Shown: positions 1 to 7,551, counted from the stretch's first letter. The stretch: DNA of 13,428 nt from JANJWP01 sp049301335 (GCA_049301335.1 JBAQKV010000088.1:1-13428); one strand, 5' to 3'. Translations and numbers: made by a program. The notes: generated by a model not told the origin, from the letters alone.

Positions 1-2
1 AA

Positions 3-29
3 AAAACGCCCGGGCAATCCGGGCGTTTT
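3..29 (-). terminator. Intrinsic terminator of the small gene at 43-405
   Basis: Perfect 11-bp inverted repeat (AAAACGCCCGG / CCGGGCGTTTT, loop GCAAT). On the minus strand it ends in a run of six T. It starts 13 nt after the TGA that ends the gene at 43-405. A-runs on one side and T-runs on the other mean it could also serve a plus-strand gene left of the window. Confidence 0.9.
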
Positions 30-42
30 CCGTAGTGGCGAA

Positions 43-405
43 TCAAGCAGGGGAGCAAGCGTCGGCCAACAAGGCTGCCGCTTCTTCGCCGGAGATTTCG
101 CTTACGGAGATGTCGATGACTGCGGGCGGCTTGGCCAGCAGCAGTCGGTAGTGCGACAGCAGCTCTTTGTCCTGAACCAGGTTGAGGAACCCGGCTTTCG
201 GAGTGCAGAGGAATTTTTGACTGCCGTCTTCGGCGGGCACTTGGTCGAAATAGATGGCCAAGAGTTCGTACGACTGGCGGTTTTCGAAAACCTGGGCGAG
301 GTCGATGCGGATGCCGTGTGCCGCGAGGGCCTTTTTGAGGCATTGGATCGCCGGGTTGCGACCGAGAATTTCCCCTTGTACGTTCGAGATGACGCTTTGT
401 GCCAT
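43..405 (-). CDS. Small protein of unknown function, ending in TGA
   Basis: A 120-residue soluble protein that I do not recognise. No signal peptide or membrane segment is visible. It has mixed helix/strand character, an Ala/Leu-rich helical stretch near residues 20-30 and an acidic Ala-rich C-terminus (SGEEAAALLADACSPA). The ATG at 405 is fixed by a strong Shine-Dalgarno (AGGAGG, 7 nt upstream), and a TTGACA promoter lies at 481-508. The gene ends in TGA followed 13 nt later by a hairpin terminator. If UGA were always glycine, the frame would run through the hairpin without TAA or TAG to the window edge. The reading frame is secure; the function is unknown. Confidence 0.8.
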   Translation of the reverse strand: MAQSVISNVQGEILGRNPAIQCLKKALAAHGIRIDLAQVFENRQSYELLAIYFDQVPAEDGSQKFLCTPKAGFLNLVQDKELLSHYRLLLAKPPAVIDISVSEISGEEAAALLADACSPA

Positions 406-480
406 TTAGGCCTCCTGTTTGTTTGGGTTTATGACGTATCCGTGCTCTTCCGGCCGTAGCCTTCCGAAGGGATAAGGCGG

Positions 481-508
481 ATAATACGAACCCTGCGGGA
501 AATGTCAA
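481..508 (-). promoter_or_regulatory. Sigma70-type promoter of the gene at 43-405
   Basis: On the minus strand: TTGACA (508-503), 16-bp spacer, TATTAT (486-481). The spacer starts with TTTCCC, as in the promoter at 9632-9659. The leader of about 70 nt contains a small CCTT-CGG-AAGG hairpin and ends with an AGGAGG site. Confidence 0.75.
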
Positions 509-585
509 AGCGCGATTTTGATACTTTTTCGTCACGTTCGTCCGCGGCTTCCGTTTCCCCTTTCGGAGGAGGTCGCGGTATGCCC

Positions 586-602
586 CGGAGATTCGAACCC
601 CA
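586..602 (-). other. tRNA T-arm-like fragment
   Basis: On the minus strand this reads TGGGG-TTCGAAT-CTCCG, matching the T-stem/T-loop of a tRNA (TTCRANY loop, five pairs with one or two wobbles). No anticodon arm or matching 5' acceptor strand is found upstream on the minus strand, so it is not an intact tRNA gene. It may be a remnant or chance. Confidence 0.3.
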
Positions 603-611
603 AGAAAGGTA

Positions 612-639
612 TTGACTCCTTGCGCGACCCTCCTAAAAT
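612..639 (+). promoter_or_regulatory. Promoter of the beta-propeller operon
   Basis: TTGACT (612-617), 16-bp spacer, TAAAAT (634-639). The expected start is near 646, giving a leader of about 22 nt with no Shine-Dalgarno before the ATG at 668. The spacing matches the other promoters in the window. Confidence 0.7.
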
Positions 640-667
640 TGATTCGTTTACCACTTACTTCCATTCT

Positions 668-3109
668 ATGAAGCGCTCCATTCTCCTTTGGGCCTTCGCC
701 GCAACCGCCGCCGTTTTTTCGGTCACGGCATCGGTGAGCGCGGCCCAGGACGTCGTCGTGAACGGCGTCAACCTCGGGCAGTGCACGAACTATACGGACG
801 GATGTAACGACTGTTCCGTAGGCGCCGACGGCCAGGCCGCCTGTACCATGCGCTATTGCTTCGTTGCCGGAACCCCCAAATGCCTCGACGAGGACACTTC
901 GCTCGAAGACCTCGAAAACAGCGGTTCCACCTCGACGAAGGCTCCGGAATTTTCCGTAAAGTCGTTCTCGAGCTGCACCAATATGGAAGACGTGCTCTCG
1001 AAGTTCATTTCGGACTATTATAAGAAGAACCCGAACGGCTACTATGGCCGTCCGATGCCGATGGACGACGTTCTCTACGAACGCGTTTCCGACAGCGCCA
1101 AGATGGATTCTTCCAATGCCGTGGGAACCGCCGCTCCGAGCGCCGTTTCCGCACCGCAGGGTTCTTCCGGCGGTGGCGCGAAGGACTATTCGCAGACCAA
1201 CGTCCAAATCGGAGGGGTCGACGAATCCGAAATCGTCAAAACCGACGGTTCGTTCACCTACTTTTACAATTCCGACGACCACCGCGTCTATGTCACCGAC
1301 GTCCGCGATTCCAAAAATCCGGTCATCGTGAAGAAGATCAAGGTTCCCGCTTCGTATTCCAACCCGGAAATCTACGTCGCGAACGGAAAACTCGTCATGT
1401 TCTCTTCGAAGTACCAGCAGCTGAACAACCCGTACGCGTACTGGTTCGACCGCTCCAATAAGACCGTAGTCGTCGTGTACGACGTAGCGGATCCGGCGAA
1501 TCCGAAGATCGAACGCTACTTCCAGATCGACGGTTCGGTAACCCAGAGCCGCCGTATCGGAAACTCGCTCTACCTCCTTTCGAATTCGAACTTCTCGTTC
1601 CCGTACGAACGCTACCTCATGCCCATGGCTTCCAACGCGACGGGCAAGCAGTCGCTCGACGAAAAGCGCGTAGACAAGGACTTCAGCGTGAAGAAGGTCA
1701 TGCCCAAGGTCGTCGAACTCTCTTCGGACCCGACGTCTAGCGCGAATTTCCTCCTGAAGGGAAAACGCCTTCCGTACCGTCTCGAATCCGGAGACGCCGC
1801 GACGTGTTCCGATATCGAATACGTCCTCCCGGATTCCGCGACCCTCGAAAAGTACTCGTTCACCCCGAGCTTCACGACCCTCTCGGTCATCGACCTCGCG
1901 AATCCCACCGCCAAAACCAAGACCAAGGTGTTCTTCGGCGACGTGAACGAAATCCTCATGACGCAGAATTCGCTCTACGTCACTTCGCAGCTCTATTCCC
2001 CGACTTCGTGGAAGTGCCCCCCGTACGCACGCTGCATGATGCCGATGTGGAACGCCGGTCTCGAAACCCTCGTCCACAAGTTCGCGCTCAACAATAACAC
2101 GGTAGTGAAATACGCGGCGACCGCGGTCGTCCCGGGAACCCCGCTCAATAAATACTCGATGGACGAAGGCAGCGACGGCAGCTTCCGTATCGTCACGAGC
2201 GAAACCGGCGAAAAGCGGTCGACCCGCGTATCGATTCTCGGCAAGGACCTCTCGCTCCTCGGAACCCTTGCGAACATCGCTCCGGACGAGAACTTCCAGT
2301 CGTCCCGCTTCATCGGCGACAAGCTCTACCTCGTCACCTTCCAGCAGATCGACCCGCTCTTCGTCATCGACGTAGCGGATTCGAAGAACCCCAAAATCGA
2401 AGGCGAACTCAAGATTCCGGGATACTCCGTCTACCTCCATCCGTACGCCGACGGCAAGCTCATCGGACTCGGATACGACACCAAGACCAACCAGTACGGC
2501 GGAATCCAGAACGCCGGCCTCAAGGTCGACCTCTACGACGTCTCCGACGTGAAGAATCCCAAGCGTCTCCAAACGCTCGCCATCGGCGGTGCCGGCTCTT
2601 CGAGCGACGCGCTTTGGAATCCCAAACTCTTCACCTGGAACGCGGCCAAGCATTTGCTCCTCCTTCCGACGACGGTCATGGAGAGCGCGGGCGACGCCAA
2701 CGACCCGTACCGCTCCAAGGACGCTTTCCAGGGTACGTTGGCCATCTCGATCAACGAATCCGGAATCAAGGAAGAAGCCCGTCTCACGCACATCGTGAAG
2801 GGCGACGTGGCAGCCGAACGAGCCAAGGAATGCGCCCAGTACGCCAAGCCGACCACGACCCCGAAATGCGAGAAGATCCTCGGCGGCGGCGAATACTGCC
2901 CGAGCTCGTACAACTACGTTCCGCCGTACTGCTACGAATCGGCGACCGATAACGAGTACTTCGCGAACCACCTCTGGAACTACCAGAAGTCGTTCGTCCT
3001 CCGCAATATCTACTTGGACGACACCCTCTACACCCTTTCCAACGAGAAGATGGTCGGGCACGACATGGCCCACGGCTACTCGACCCTCTCCGAAACCCTT
3101 TGGAAATAA
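668..3109 (+). CDS. Secreted beta-propeller domain protein (PF09826 type)
   Basis: 813 residues. I chose the ATG at 668, which follows the promoter at 612-639 and opens a typical signal peptide (MKRSILLWAF..., hydrophobic to about residue 25, likely cut near VSA-AQ). A short Cys-rich segment follows (six Cys in residues 39-73). From about residue 174 the protein matches the family 'secreted protein with C-terminal beta-propeller, distantly related to WD-40': TNVQIGGVDESEIVKTDG, then repeated blades of the form V-x-D-V-x-(D/S)-x-x-N-P-x-I. These recur as VTDVRDSKNPVIVKK, VYDVADPANPKIERY and VIDVADSKNPKIEGE. No catalytic residues are apparent; a surface or binding role is inference. A longer frame upstream from TTG at 518 lacks any start signal. 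The stop is TAA, and the next gene begins 17 nt later. Confidence 0.92.
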   Translation: MKRSILLWAFAATAAVFSVTASVSAAQDVVVNGVNLGQCTNYTDGCNDCSVGADGQAACTMRYCFVAGTPKCLDEDTSLEDLENSGSTSTKAPEFSVKSFSSCTNMEDVLSKFISDYYKKNPNGYYGRPMPMDDVLYERVSDSAKMDSSNAVGTAAPSAVSAPQGSSGGGAKDYSQTNVQIGGVDESEIVKTDGSFTYFYNSDDHRVYVTDVRDSKNPVIVKKIKVPASYSNPEIYVANGKLVMFSSKYQQLNNPYAYWFDRSNKTVVVVYDVADPANPKIERYFQIDGSVTQSRRIGNSLYLLSNSNFSFPYERYLMPMASNATGKQSLDEKRVDKDFSVKKVMPKVVELSSDPTSSANFLLKGKRLPYRLESGDAATCSDIEYVLPDSATLEKYSFTPSFTTLSVIDLANPTAKTKTKVFFGDVNEILMTQNSLYVTSQLYSPTSWKCPPYARCMMPMWNAGLETLVHKFALNNNTVVKYAATAVVPGTPLNKYSMDEGSDGSFRIVTSETGEKRSTRVSILGKDLSLLGTLANIAPDENFQSSRFIGDKLYLVTFQQIDPLFVIDVADSKNPKIEGELKIPGYSVYLHPYADGKLIGLGYDTKTNQYGGIQNAGLKVDLYDVSDVKNPKRLQTLAIGGAGSSSDALWNPKLFTWNAAKHLLLLPTTVMESAGDANDPYRSKDAFQGTLAISINESGIKEEARLTHIVKGDVAAERAKECAQYAKPTTTPKCEKILGGGEYCPSSYNYVPPYCYESATDNEYFANHLWNYQKSFVLRNIYLDDTLYTLSNEKMVGHDMAHGYSTLSETLWK

Positions 3110-3126
3110 CCGCCTAACTCCGAAAC

Positions 3127-3966
3127 ATGCGTAACGTCATTGCCATCTCCCTCCTTCTCGCGGCGACCACCGGCGTCTCCGCGACCGCGATCCCCCAAGT
3201 CTCCGACGACTCCGGCATGCGTCCGGCAGTCGTGGGCGGCGACCGCGACGAGCACGGCTGTATCGGATCGGCCGGATATTCCTGGGATGCCGAAAACGCC
3301 CTGTGCGTCCGGCCTTGGGAAAAAGAAGCGCAATTCGGCAAGCCGATGGCGCCGGGTGCCAAGCATTACAACCGCCACGGAGCGCGCTTCGACCTGAACG
3401 TCCGCTATCCGAAAACGGGAGTGACGGCTATCGATAAGATCGCGATCGGTTTTATCAAGTGGGACCTACTCGACTTCAAGTCCAAGATTTCGGAAATGCC
3501 GGCCAAAGACGTTTGGGACGGGAAATACCAAATGTACTACGACTTTGAAAAAACGTCGTATCGGGGATTCGCCAGCGTGACGCTTTCGGATTACCGCTTC
3601 ACGGGCGGCGCCCACGGATACACGAATTACGACAACCTCAATTTCGACTTGAAGACGGGAAAGCAGCTCGAAGACTCCGATCTTTTCAAAGACAAGGCCG
3701 CCGCGCAGAAGAAAATTGCCGCCCTCGTGTACGAAAAGCTTCTCAAAGAAGCGTCGGACCGAATTTACGACGACCGCGACGAAGTGAAACAATCCCTCTT
3801 GGGCGTCGGCGGACTCAAAGTGCTTCGGTTCACGAAGGGCGGGCTCGAATTCCAATCCGCCCCGTACCAAGTGGGGCCGTACGCCGCGGGCGTAGTGAAG
3901 GTGACGATTCCGTACGCCGAAATCCTCGACCTCTTCCAGGATGACGTGGCGGAGAGACTGAAGTAA
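3127..3966 (+). CDS. Secreted DUF3298 (RsiV C-terminal-like) protein
   Basis: 279 residues, second gene of the operon, 17 nt after the beta-propeller gene, with no Shine-Dalgarno. It opens with a signal peptide (MRNVIAISLLLAATTGVSA). A small two-Cys module (C45 to C60, GCIGSAGYSW...LCVRPWE) of a kind often seen on secreted bacterial proteins follows. The C-terminal half carries the DUF4163/DUF3298 signature: GGAHGYTNYDN at residues 160-170, then DLKTGKQLEDSDLF. The same domain forms the lysozyme-binding part of RsiV and part of the deacetylase PdaC. There is no membrane segment, so it is not an anti-sigma factor. It is probably an exported binding or envelope protein; the ligand is unknown. 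The stop is TAA. Confidence 0.85.
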   Translation: MRNVIAISLLLAATTGVSATAIPQVSDDSGMRPAVVGGDRDEHGCIGSAGYSWDAENALCVRPWEKEAQFGKPMAPGAKHYNRHGARFDLNVRYPKTGVTAIDKIAIGFIKWDLLDFKSKISEMPAKDVWDGKYQMYYDFEKTSYRGFASVTLSDYRFTGGAHGYTNYDNLNFDLKTGKQLEDSDLFKDKAAAQKKIAALVYEKLLKEASDRIYDDRDEVKQSLLGVGGLKVLRFTKGGLEFQSAPYQVGPYAAGVVKVTIPYAEILDLFQDDVAERLK

Positions 3967-3979
3967 GGAAACGGTCATG

Positions 3980-4009
3980 AAATCCCCCCGGCGAAAGCTG
4001 GGGGGATTT
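3980..4009 (+). terminator. Terminator between convergent genes
   Basis: A 13-bp stem (AAATCCCCCCGGC / GCTGGGGGGATTT) with a GAAA tetraloop and one G-T pair, followed by TTTTCTTTT on the plus strand. It ends the beta-propeller/DUF3298 operon. On the minus strand it lies just after the gene at 4014-5375, but the T-run there is short. Confidence 0.9.
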
Positions 4010-4013
4010 TCTT

Positions 4014-5375
4014 TTACGCGACGGGCTTCTTAGTTGCCGGCTTCTTTGCGACGGGCTTCTTTTCCGGAACCTTTTTGGTTGCCGTCGGTTTCTCTTCGGG
4101 CTTTTCCTTTTTGGGCGCGGCCTTTTTCGCTGCCGGTTTCTTGGGTTTTTCTACCGGAACTTCTTCGGTTTCCGCCGGAGCTTCGGTTTCCCCTCCGTTC
4201 CGTAGTTTTCCGCCCATCTGGAGGAATGCCGAGAAGTACGCCATGAGGACGAGTCCGTCCAAGAGGAAGAAGCTCACGAACGCGAAGGCGCGGTCGTAGT
4301 TTTTCCAGGACGGGTCGATTTGCTGGCGGTCGAGGAACGGCGCGATTTCTCGGAAGAACGCACGGTCGATACCGTCTTTTTGGGCCTTATGCTCGGCGAT
4401 GATCGACGCCGCCATGGACGCGTCCTCGTTTCCGAGGTCGCGGTCGATCTGGTCGGAAACGAAATCCGAATCGGTTTTGTCCTTCGCGGTCTGTTCCTTG
4501 AGCTTCACGGCGCCTTCGTACATGCGCGAAACCGACAGGGCCTGGTTGCCCGCCGTGATGATTTCTTCAGCGAACCCGGCTACGATGACGAACGGCAAAA
4601 CCACGAGCATGGTGCGCGCGACCTTGCCCTTGGTCATTGCCATGCTGCGGCGCACGTATTCGCGTCCGGTGGCGTAGCCGCCTTCTTCGGCAAGGAGCTC
4701 GAACGTGGCGAAACCGGTTCGGAAAGCGAAATAGAGCACCGTCCAGAACGTGAGGAAGAGCGTGACCGACGTGGCGAGCCCGACCTTGTACGAAACGTCC
4801 TCCGACATTCCGGTCTCGTTATACGACCAGAAGGCGATACCCGCGAACGCGAAGATCGCTACGACGAGGGGAGCGAGAACGTAGAGGGAAGACCAGCCCA
4901 AGGTCGCGGTAAATTTCCAAATGCCCTTCCAGTCGAAATACCGGTTTTTCAGAACCGGGAGCTCCGCGCCTTCGGCATACGAGCGGTAGACGTTGGCCAG
5001 CAAGTAATACCCGTAGCTGACGAATACCGAAAATACCGCGAGCACGCAAATGAAGAGCAGTGCGGCGAACGCCACTTTCCCTCCGTTTTCGTAAAGCACC
5101 GCTTGGATGAGGAGGGGGGAAACGGAATTTTGCGAAAGCATCGTCTTGGTCGCCTCTCCCGCGGGAAAACTCAGCGCGTAGTAGACGGTGCCGGCGATGG
5201 CCAGCAGGAACGGGATCGAGAAGACGAACCCGGCCAAGGCCGCGTAGCAGAACGTGACGACCTTCGAAAGGTTCCAGTGGACGAAATGGCGGTACGGGGA
5301 AATGAAGTCCTTGCCTACGGCTTTGACGTCGGCGGCGTAATTCGTGAGGGCGTTTTTGATTTCCATAAGTTTCAT
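4014..5375 (-). CDS. Multipass membrane protein with a Lys/Pro/Ala-rich cytoplasmic tail
   Basis: 453 residues, family not recognised. About six hydrophobic segments are visible: roughly residues 38-68, 101-128, 153-183, 198-219, 252-268 and 362-386. A charged soluble stretch (about 285-355) lies between the last two. Residues 395-453 form a low-complexity tail of Glu/Pro followed by AAKKAAPKK and KKPVAKKPATKKPVA, resembling histone H1-like or other nucleic-acid or anion-binding tails. The N-terminal part has the look of the DUF975/glycerophosphodiester-phosphodiesterase membrane-domain class, but I cannot confirm that. The start could be the ATG at 5375 or the one at 5366 (MEIK); the predicted transcript start is only about 9 nt before 5375, so the second is plausible. 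There is no Shine-Dalgarno. The stop is TAA. Confidence 0.85.
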   Translation of the reverse strand: MKLMEIKNALTNYAADVKAVGKDFISPYRHFVHWNLSKVVTFCYAALAGFVFSIPFLLAIAGTVYYALSFPAGEATKTMLSQNSVSPLLIQAVLYENGGKVAFAALLFICVLAVFSVFVSYGYYLLANVYRSYAEGAELPVLKNRYFDWKGIWKFTATLGWSSLYVLAPLVVAIFAFAGIAFWSYNETGMSEDVSYKVGLATSVTLFLTFWTVLYFAFRTGFATFELLAEEGGYATGREYVRRSMAMTKGKVARTMLVVLPFVIVAGFAEEIITAGNQALSVSRMYEGAVKLKEQTAKDKTDSDFVSDQIDRDLGNEDASMAASIIAEHKAQKDGIDRAFFREIAPFLDRQQIDPSWKNYDRAFAFVSFFLLDGLVLMAYFSAFLQMGGKLRNGGETEAPAETEEVPVEKPKKPAAKKAAPKKEKPEEKPTATKKVPEKKPVAKKPATKKPVA

Positions 5376-5390
5376 GAAAGTAACGCGCCG

Positions 5391-5418
5391 ATATTACGGG
5401 TTTCGGACGAACGCGCAA
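5391..5418 (-). promoter_or_regulatory. Promoter of the membrane-protein gene
   Basis: Minus strand TTGCGC (5418-5413), 16-bp spacer, TAATAT (5396-5391). The -35 element directly abuts the -35 of the divergent aspS promoter (5419-5424). The predicted leader is very short. Confidence 0.5.
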
Positions 5419-5446
5419 TTGACTTTTAGCGGGTTTGCCATATTCT
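5419..5446 (+). promoter_or_regulatory. Promoter of the aspS leader
   Basis: TTGACT (5419-5424), 16-bp spacer, TATTCT (5441-5446). The same -10 hexamer and spacing occur before the chemoreceptor gene at 9697-9724. The expected start near 5453 gives an untranslated leader of about 210 nt before aspS. Confidence 0.65.
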
Positions 5447-5452
5447 CCCAAT

Positions 5453-5640
5453 CAGAAAGGCGTACGAGCGGCCAACACCCGCGAGCCGAGGGAAGAACGG
5501 GAGAAATCCCTAGTAGAACCCTCCGGAAGCCCCCGTCATCGGGCGAAATCAAGAAGGACCGGAACGTTCCGATCCGAAGCCTCGGTGGCACCTTCCCGAT
5601 TCGCGGGACCGAAGCGCTGACTTTCGTCAGGCGTTTTTTT
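5453..5640 (+). promoter_or_regulatory. Probable T-box riboswitch controlling aspS
   Basis: The 3' half has the layout of a T-box antiterminator. Helix A1 is UCGG (5582-5585) with CCGA (5609-5612). The seven-base bulge UGGCACC is at 5586-5592. Helix A2 is UCCCG (5594-5598) with CGGGA (5604-5608). A factor-independent terminator follows and aspS starts 25 nt later. In T-boxes the UGGN bulge pairs with the uncharged tRNA 3' end NCCA. UGGC fits a G discriminator base, as in tRNA-Asp. Upstream hairpins include one at 5488-5523 (GAGGG/CCCTC, inner GGGA-GAAA-UCCC) whose internal loop holds GAA and AGUA, a loop-E-like pair. Another is at 5556-5574. I could not place a specifier codon: the only GAC before the T-box is at 5557-5559, in an unconvincing position. 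Stem I is therefore unproven. Confidence 0.65.
5612..5640 (+). terminator. Attenuator-type terminator before aspS
   Basis: The stem AAGCGCTGAC with GTCAGGCGTTT (one bulged G, loop TTTC) runs into a run of seven T. Its 5' foot (AAG, 5612-5614) shares bases with the 3' side of the T-box antiterminator, so the two folds compete. It sits inside a leader rather than after a gene, which fits attenuation of aspS. Confidence 0.8.
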
Positions 5641-5665
5641 ATTTGCGCGTTTTTACCACGAAACC

Positions 5666-7471
5666 ATGCACCGAACCCATACCTGCGGACAACTCACCGC
5701 GTCAGACATCGGAAAGGACGTCGTCCTCTCCGGCTGGGTAGCCAACCGCCGCGACCACGGAGGCATCATCTTCATCGACCTCCGAGACCGCTACGGCCTC
5801 ACCCAGACCGTCTACGACCCGGCAGACTCCGAGTCCGCTTGGAAGGTTGCCGACTCTTTCCGCTCGGAATACGTCGTCAAGCTCCACGGAACCGTCCGCG
5901 CCCGTCCGGACGGCCAGAACAACCCGAACCTTCCCACCGGCGAAATCGAGGTCATCATCCATTCGGCCGAAGTCCTCTCCGAATCCAAGACCCCGCCGTT
6001 CGTCATCGACGACCACTCCGAGGCCAACGAAGAAGTGCGCTACAAGCACCGCTATCTCGACCTCCGCCGCAAGAAGACCTTGGGCAACGTCCAGTTCCGC
6101 GCCAAGATGAACCAGTTCGCCCGCAACTGGTTCACCGGCGAAGACTTCCTCGAAGTCCAGACTCCGATCTTCACCGTTTCCTCCCCGGAAGGCGCCCGCG
6201 ACTACCTCATCCCGTCCCGTCTCCACCAGGGGATGTTCTATGCGCTTCCGCAGGCTCCGCAGCAGTACAAGCAGCTTCTCATGGTTGGCGGCGTGGACAA
6301 GTACTTCCAGATCGCCCCGTGTTTCCGCGACGAAGACCCGCGCGCCGACCGCCACTCCTGCGAGTTCTACCAGATCGACTGCGAAATGAGCTTCGTAGAA
6401 GAACGCGACGTCCAGAACGTGGCAGAACGCTTCGCCGGAGACCTCATCGCGCACATGGCTCCGCACAAGTGGGTCAAGCTCGACGAGAACGGAGCGTTCT
6501 TCCGCATGACGCACACCGAAGCGATGGACAATTACGGTTCCGACAAGCCGGACCTCCGCTTCGACATGAAGTTCGCCGACCTTACCGCCGACTTCAAGGA
6601 TTCCGGATTCTCGGTATTCGCCAACGCCGTCGCCGAAGGAGGCGTGGTCAAGGCGATGAAGTTCACCCGCCCGAACCTCGCCATCGGTGCCGCGCCGATG
6701 AGCCGCTCCGAAATCGACGACATCACCGCCGTAGCCCAGGCCGAAGGCGCCAAGGGCCTCGCGTACATCATCTACGAAGAAGCCGGACCGCGTTCGCCGA
6801 TCCTCAAGTTCTTCACCGGAAACGAACTTGCCGCCATCGAGGCCAAGCTCGCTCCGAAGGTGGGCGACATGGTCTTCTTCGGGGGTGCCGACCGCAAGCT
6901 CGTGAACAAGGTTCTCGGTAAGGTCCGCCTCGCGCTCCGCGACAAGTACGCCCTCGTCAACAAAGACGAACTCTGCTTCGCCTGGGTGACCGACTTCCCG
7001 ATGTACGAACAGAAAGACGACGGCTCCTACGACTTCGAACACAACCCGTTCTCGATGCCCCATGGCGGCGTGAAGGCGTTCGAAGGCGGCAAAGACCCGC
7101 TCGACGTGTACGGCATGCAGTACGACCTCGCCTGCAACGGCTACGAAGTTCTCTCGGGCTCGATCCGCAACCACGACATCAAAGCCCTCGTGAAGGGATT
7201 TGAAATCGTCGGAAAGGGAGAAGCCGAAGTGAAGGCCAAGTTCGGCGCGATGTACGAAGCCTTCCAGTACGGCGTTCCGCCGCACGGAGGATTCGCATTC
7301 GGGTTCGACCGCCTCATGATGATCCTCTGCGAAGAACCGAACATCCGCGAAGTCTACGCCTTCCCCAAGTCGGGCAAGGCCGAAGACACGATGATGAGTG
7401 CCCCGTCGCACGTCGACGAAGCCCAGCTCCGCGAACTCCACATCAAGATTCGCGAAACGCACAAGTCGTAA
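5666..7471 (+). CDS. aspS: Aspartyl-tRNA synthetase, probably non-discriminating
   Basis: 601 residues, full length for bacterial AspRS. It charges tRNA-Asp with aspartate. The N-terminal OB fold opens THTCGQL...GWVANRRDHGG. Class II motif 2 is FRDEDPRADRHSCEFYQID (from residue 220) and motif 3 is FAFGFDR (543-549). The C-terminal block has the usual FPKSGKAEDTMMSAP. The bacterial insertion domain lies between. Residue 31 is His, which in Pseudomonas AspRS marks enzymes that also charge tRNA-Asn for GatCAB amidation; that is inference here. The motif-2 form resembles the SPGEFYQLD subtype I know from Alphaproteobacteria. No Shine-Dalgarno is seen; the ATG at 5666 matches the family N-terminus. 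The stop is TAA and a T-box-like leader precedes the gene. Confidence 0.97.
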   Translation: MHRTHTCGQLTASDIGKDVVLSGWVANRRDHGGIIFIDLRDRYGLTQTVYDPADSESAWKVADSFRSEYVVKLHGTVRARPDGQNNPNLPTGEIEVIIHSAEVLSESKTPPFVIDDHSEANEEVRYKHRYLDLRRKKTLGNVQFRAKMNQFARNWFTGEDFLEVQTPIFTVSSPEGARDYLIPSRLHQGMFYALPQAPQQYKQLLMVGGVDKYFQIAPCFRDEDPRADRHSCEFYQIDCEMSFVEERDVQNVAERFAGDLIAHMAPHKWVKLDENGAFFRMTHTEAMDNYGSDKPDLRFDMKFADLTADFKDSGFSVFANAVAEGGVVKAMKFTRPNLAIGAAPMSRSEIDDITAVAQAEGAKGLAYIIYEEAGPRSPILKFFTGNELAAIEAKLAPKVGDMVFFGGADRKLVNKVLGKVRLALRDKYALVNKDELCFAWVTDFPMYEQKDDGSYDFEHNPFSMPHGGVKAFEGGKDPLDVYGMQYDLACNGYEVLSGSIRNHDIKALVKGFEIVGKGEAEVKAKFGAMYEAFQYGVPPHGGFAFGFDRLMMILCEEPNIREVYAFPKSGKAEDTMMSAPSHVDEAQLRELHIKIRETHKS

Positions 7472-7484
7472 TCCGCACGAAAGA

Positions 7485-7510
7485 AAAACCCCCGGCATGC
7501 CGGGGGTTTT
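7485..7510 (+). terminator. Bidirectional terminator after aspS
   Basis: Near-perfect palindrome AAAACCCCCGGCATGCCGGGGGTTTT. It starts 14 nt after the aspS stop and 41 nt after (on the minus strand) the small gene at 7552-7833. A- and T-runs on both sides suggest use by both convergent genes. Confidence 0.88.
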
Positions 7511-7551
7511 ATGAAGGGTTTCCCCTCCGTTTTCCGCAAAGCTCTTGCCGA

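Noticed and set aside
518..667. Upstream TTG start giving an 863-residue beta-propeller protein
   Set aside because: The 50 extra residues precede the signal peptide and overlap the promoter at 612-639; no ribosome site.
4320..5429. 369-codon plus-strand frame opposite the membrane-protein gene
   Set aside because: Arg/Glu-rich shadow of the minus-strand gene.
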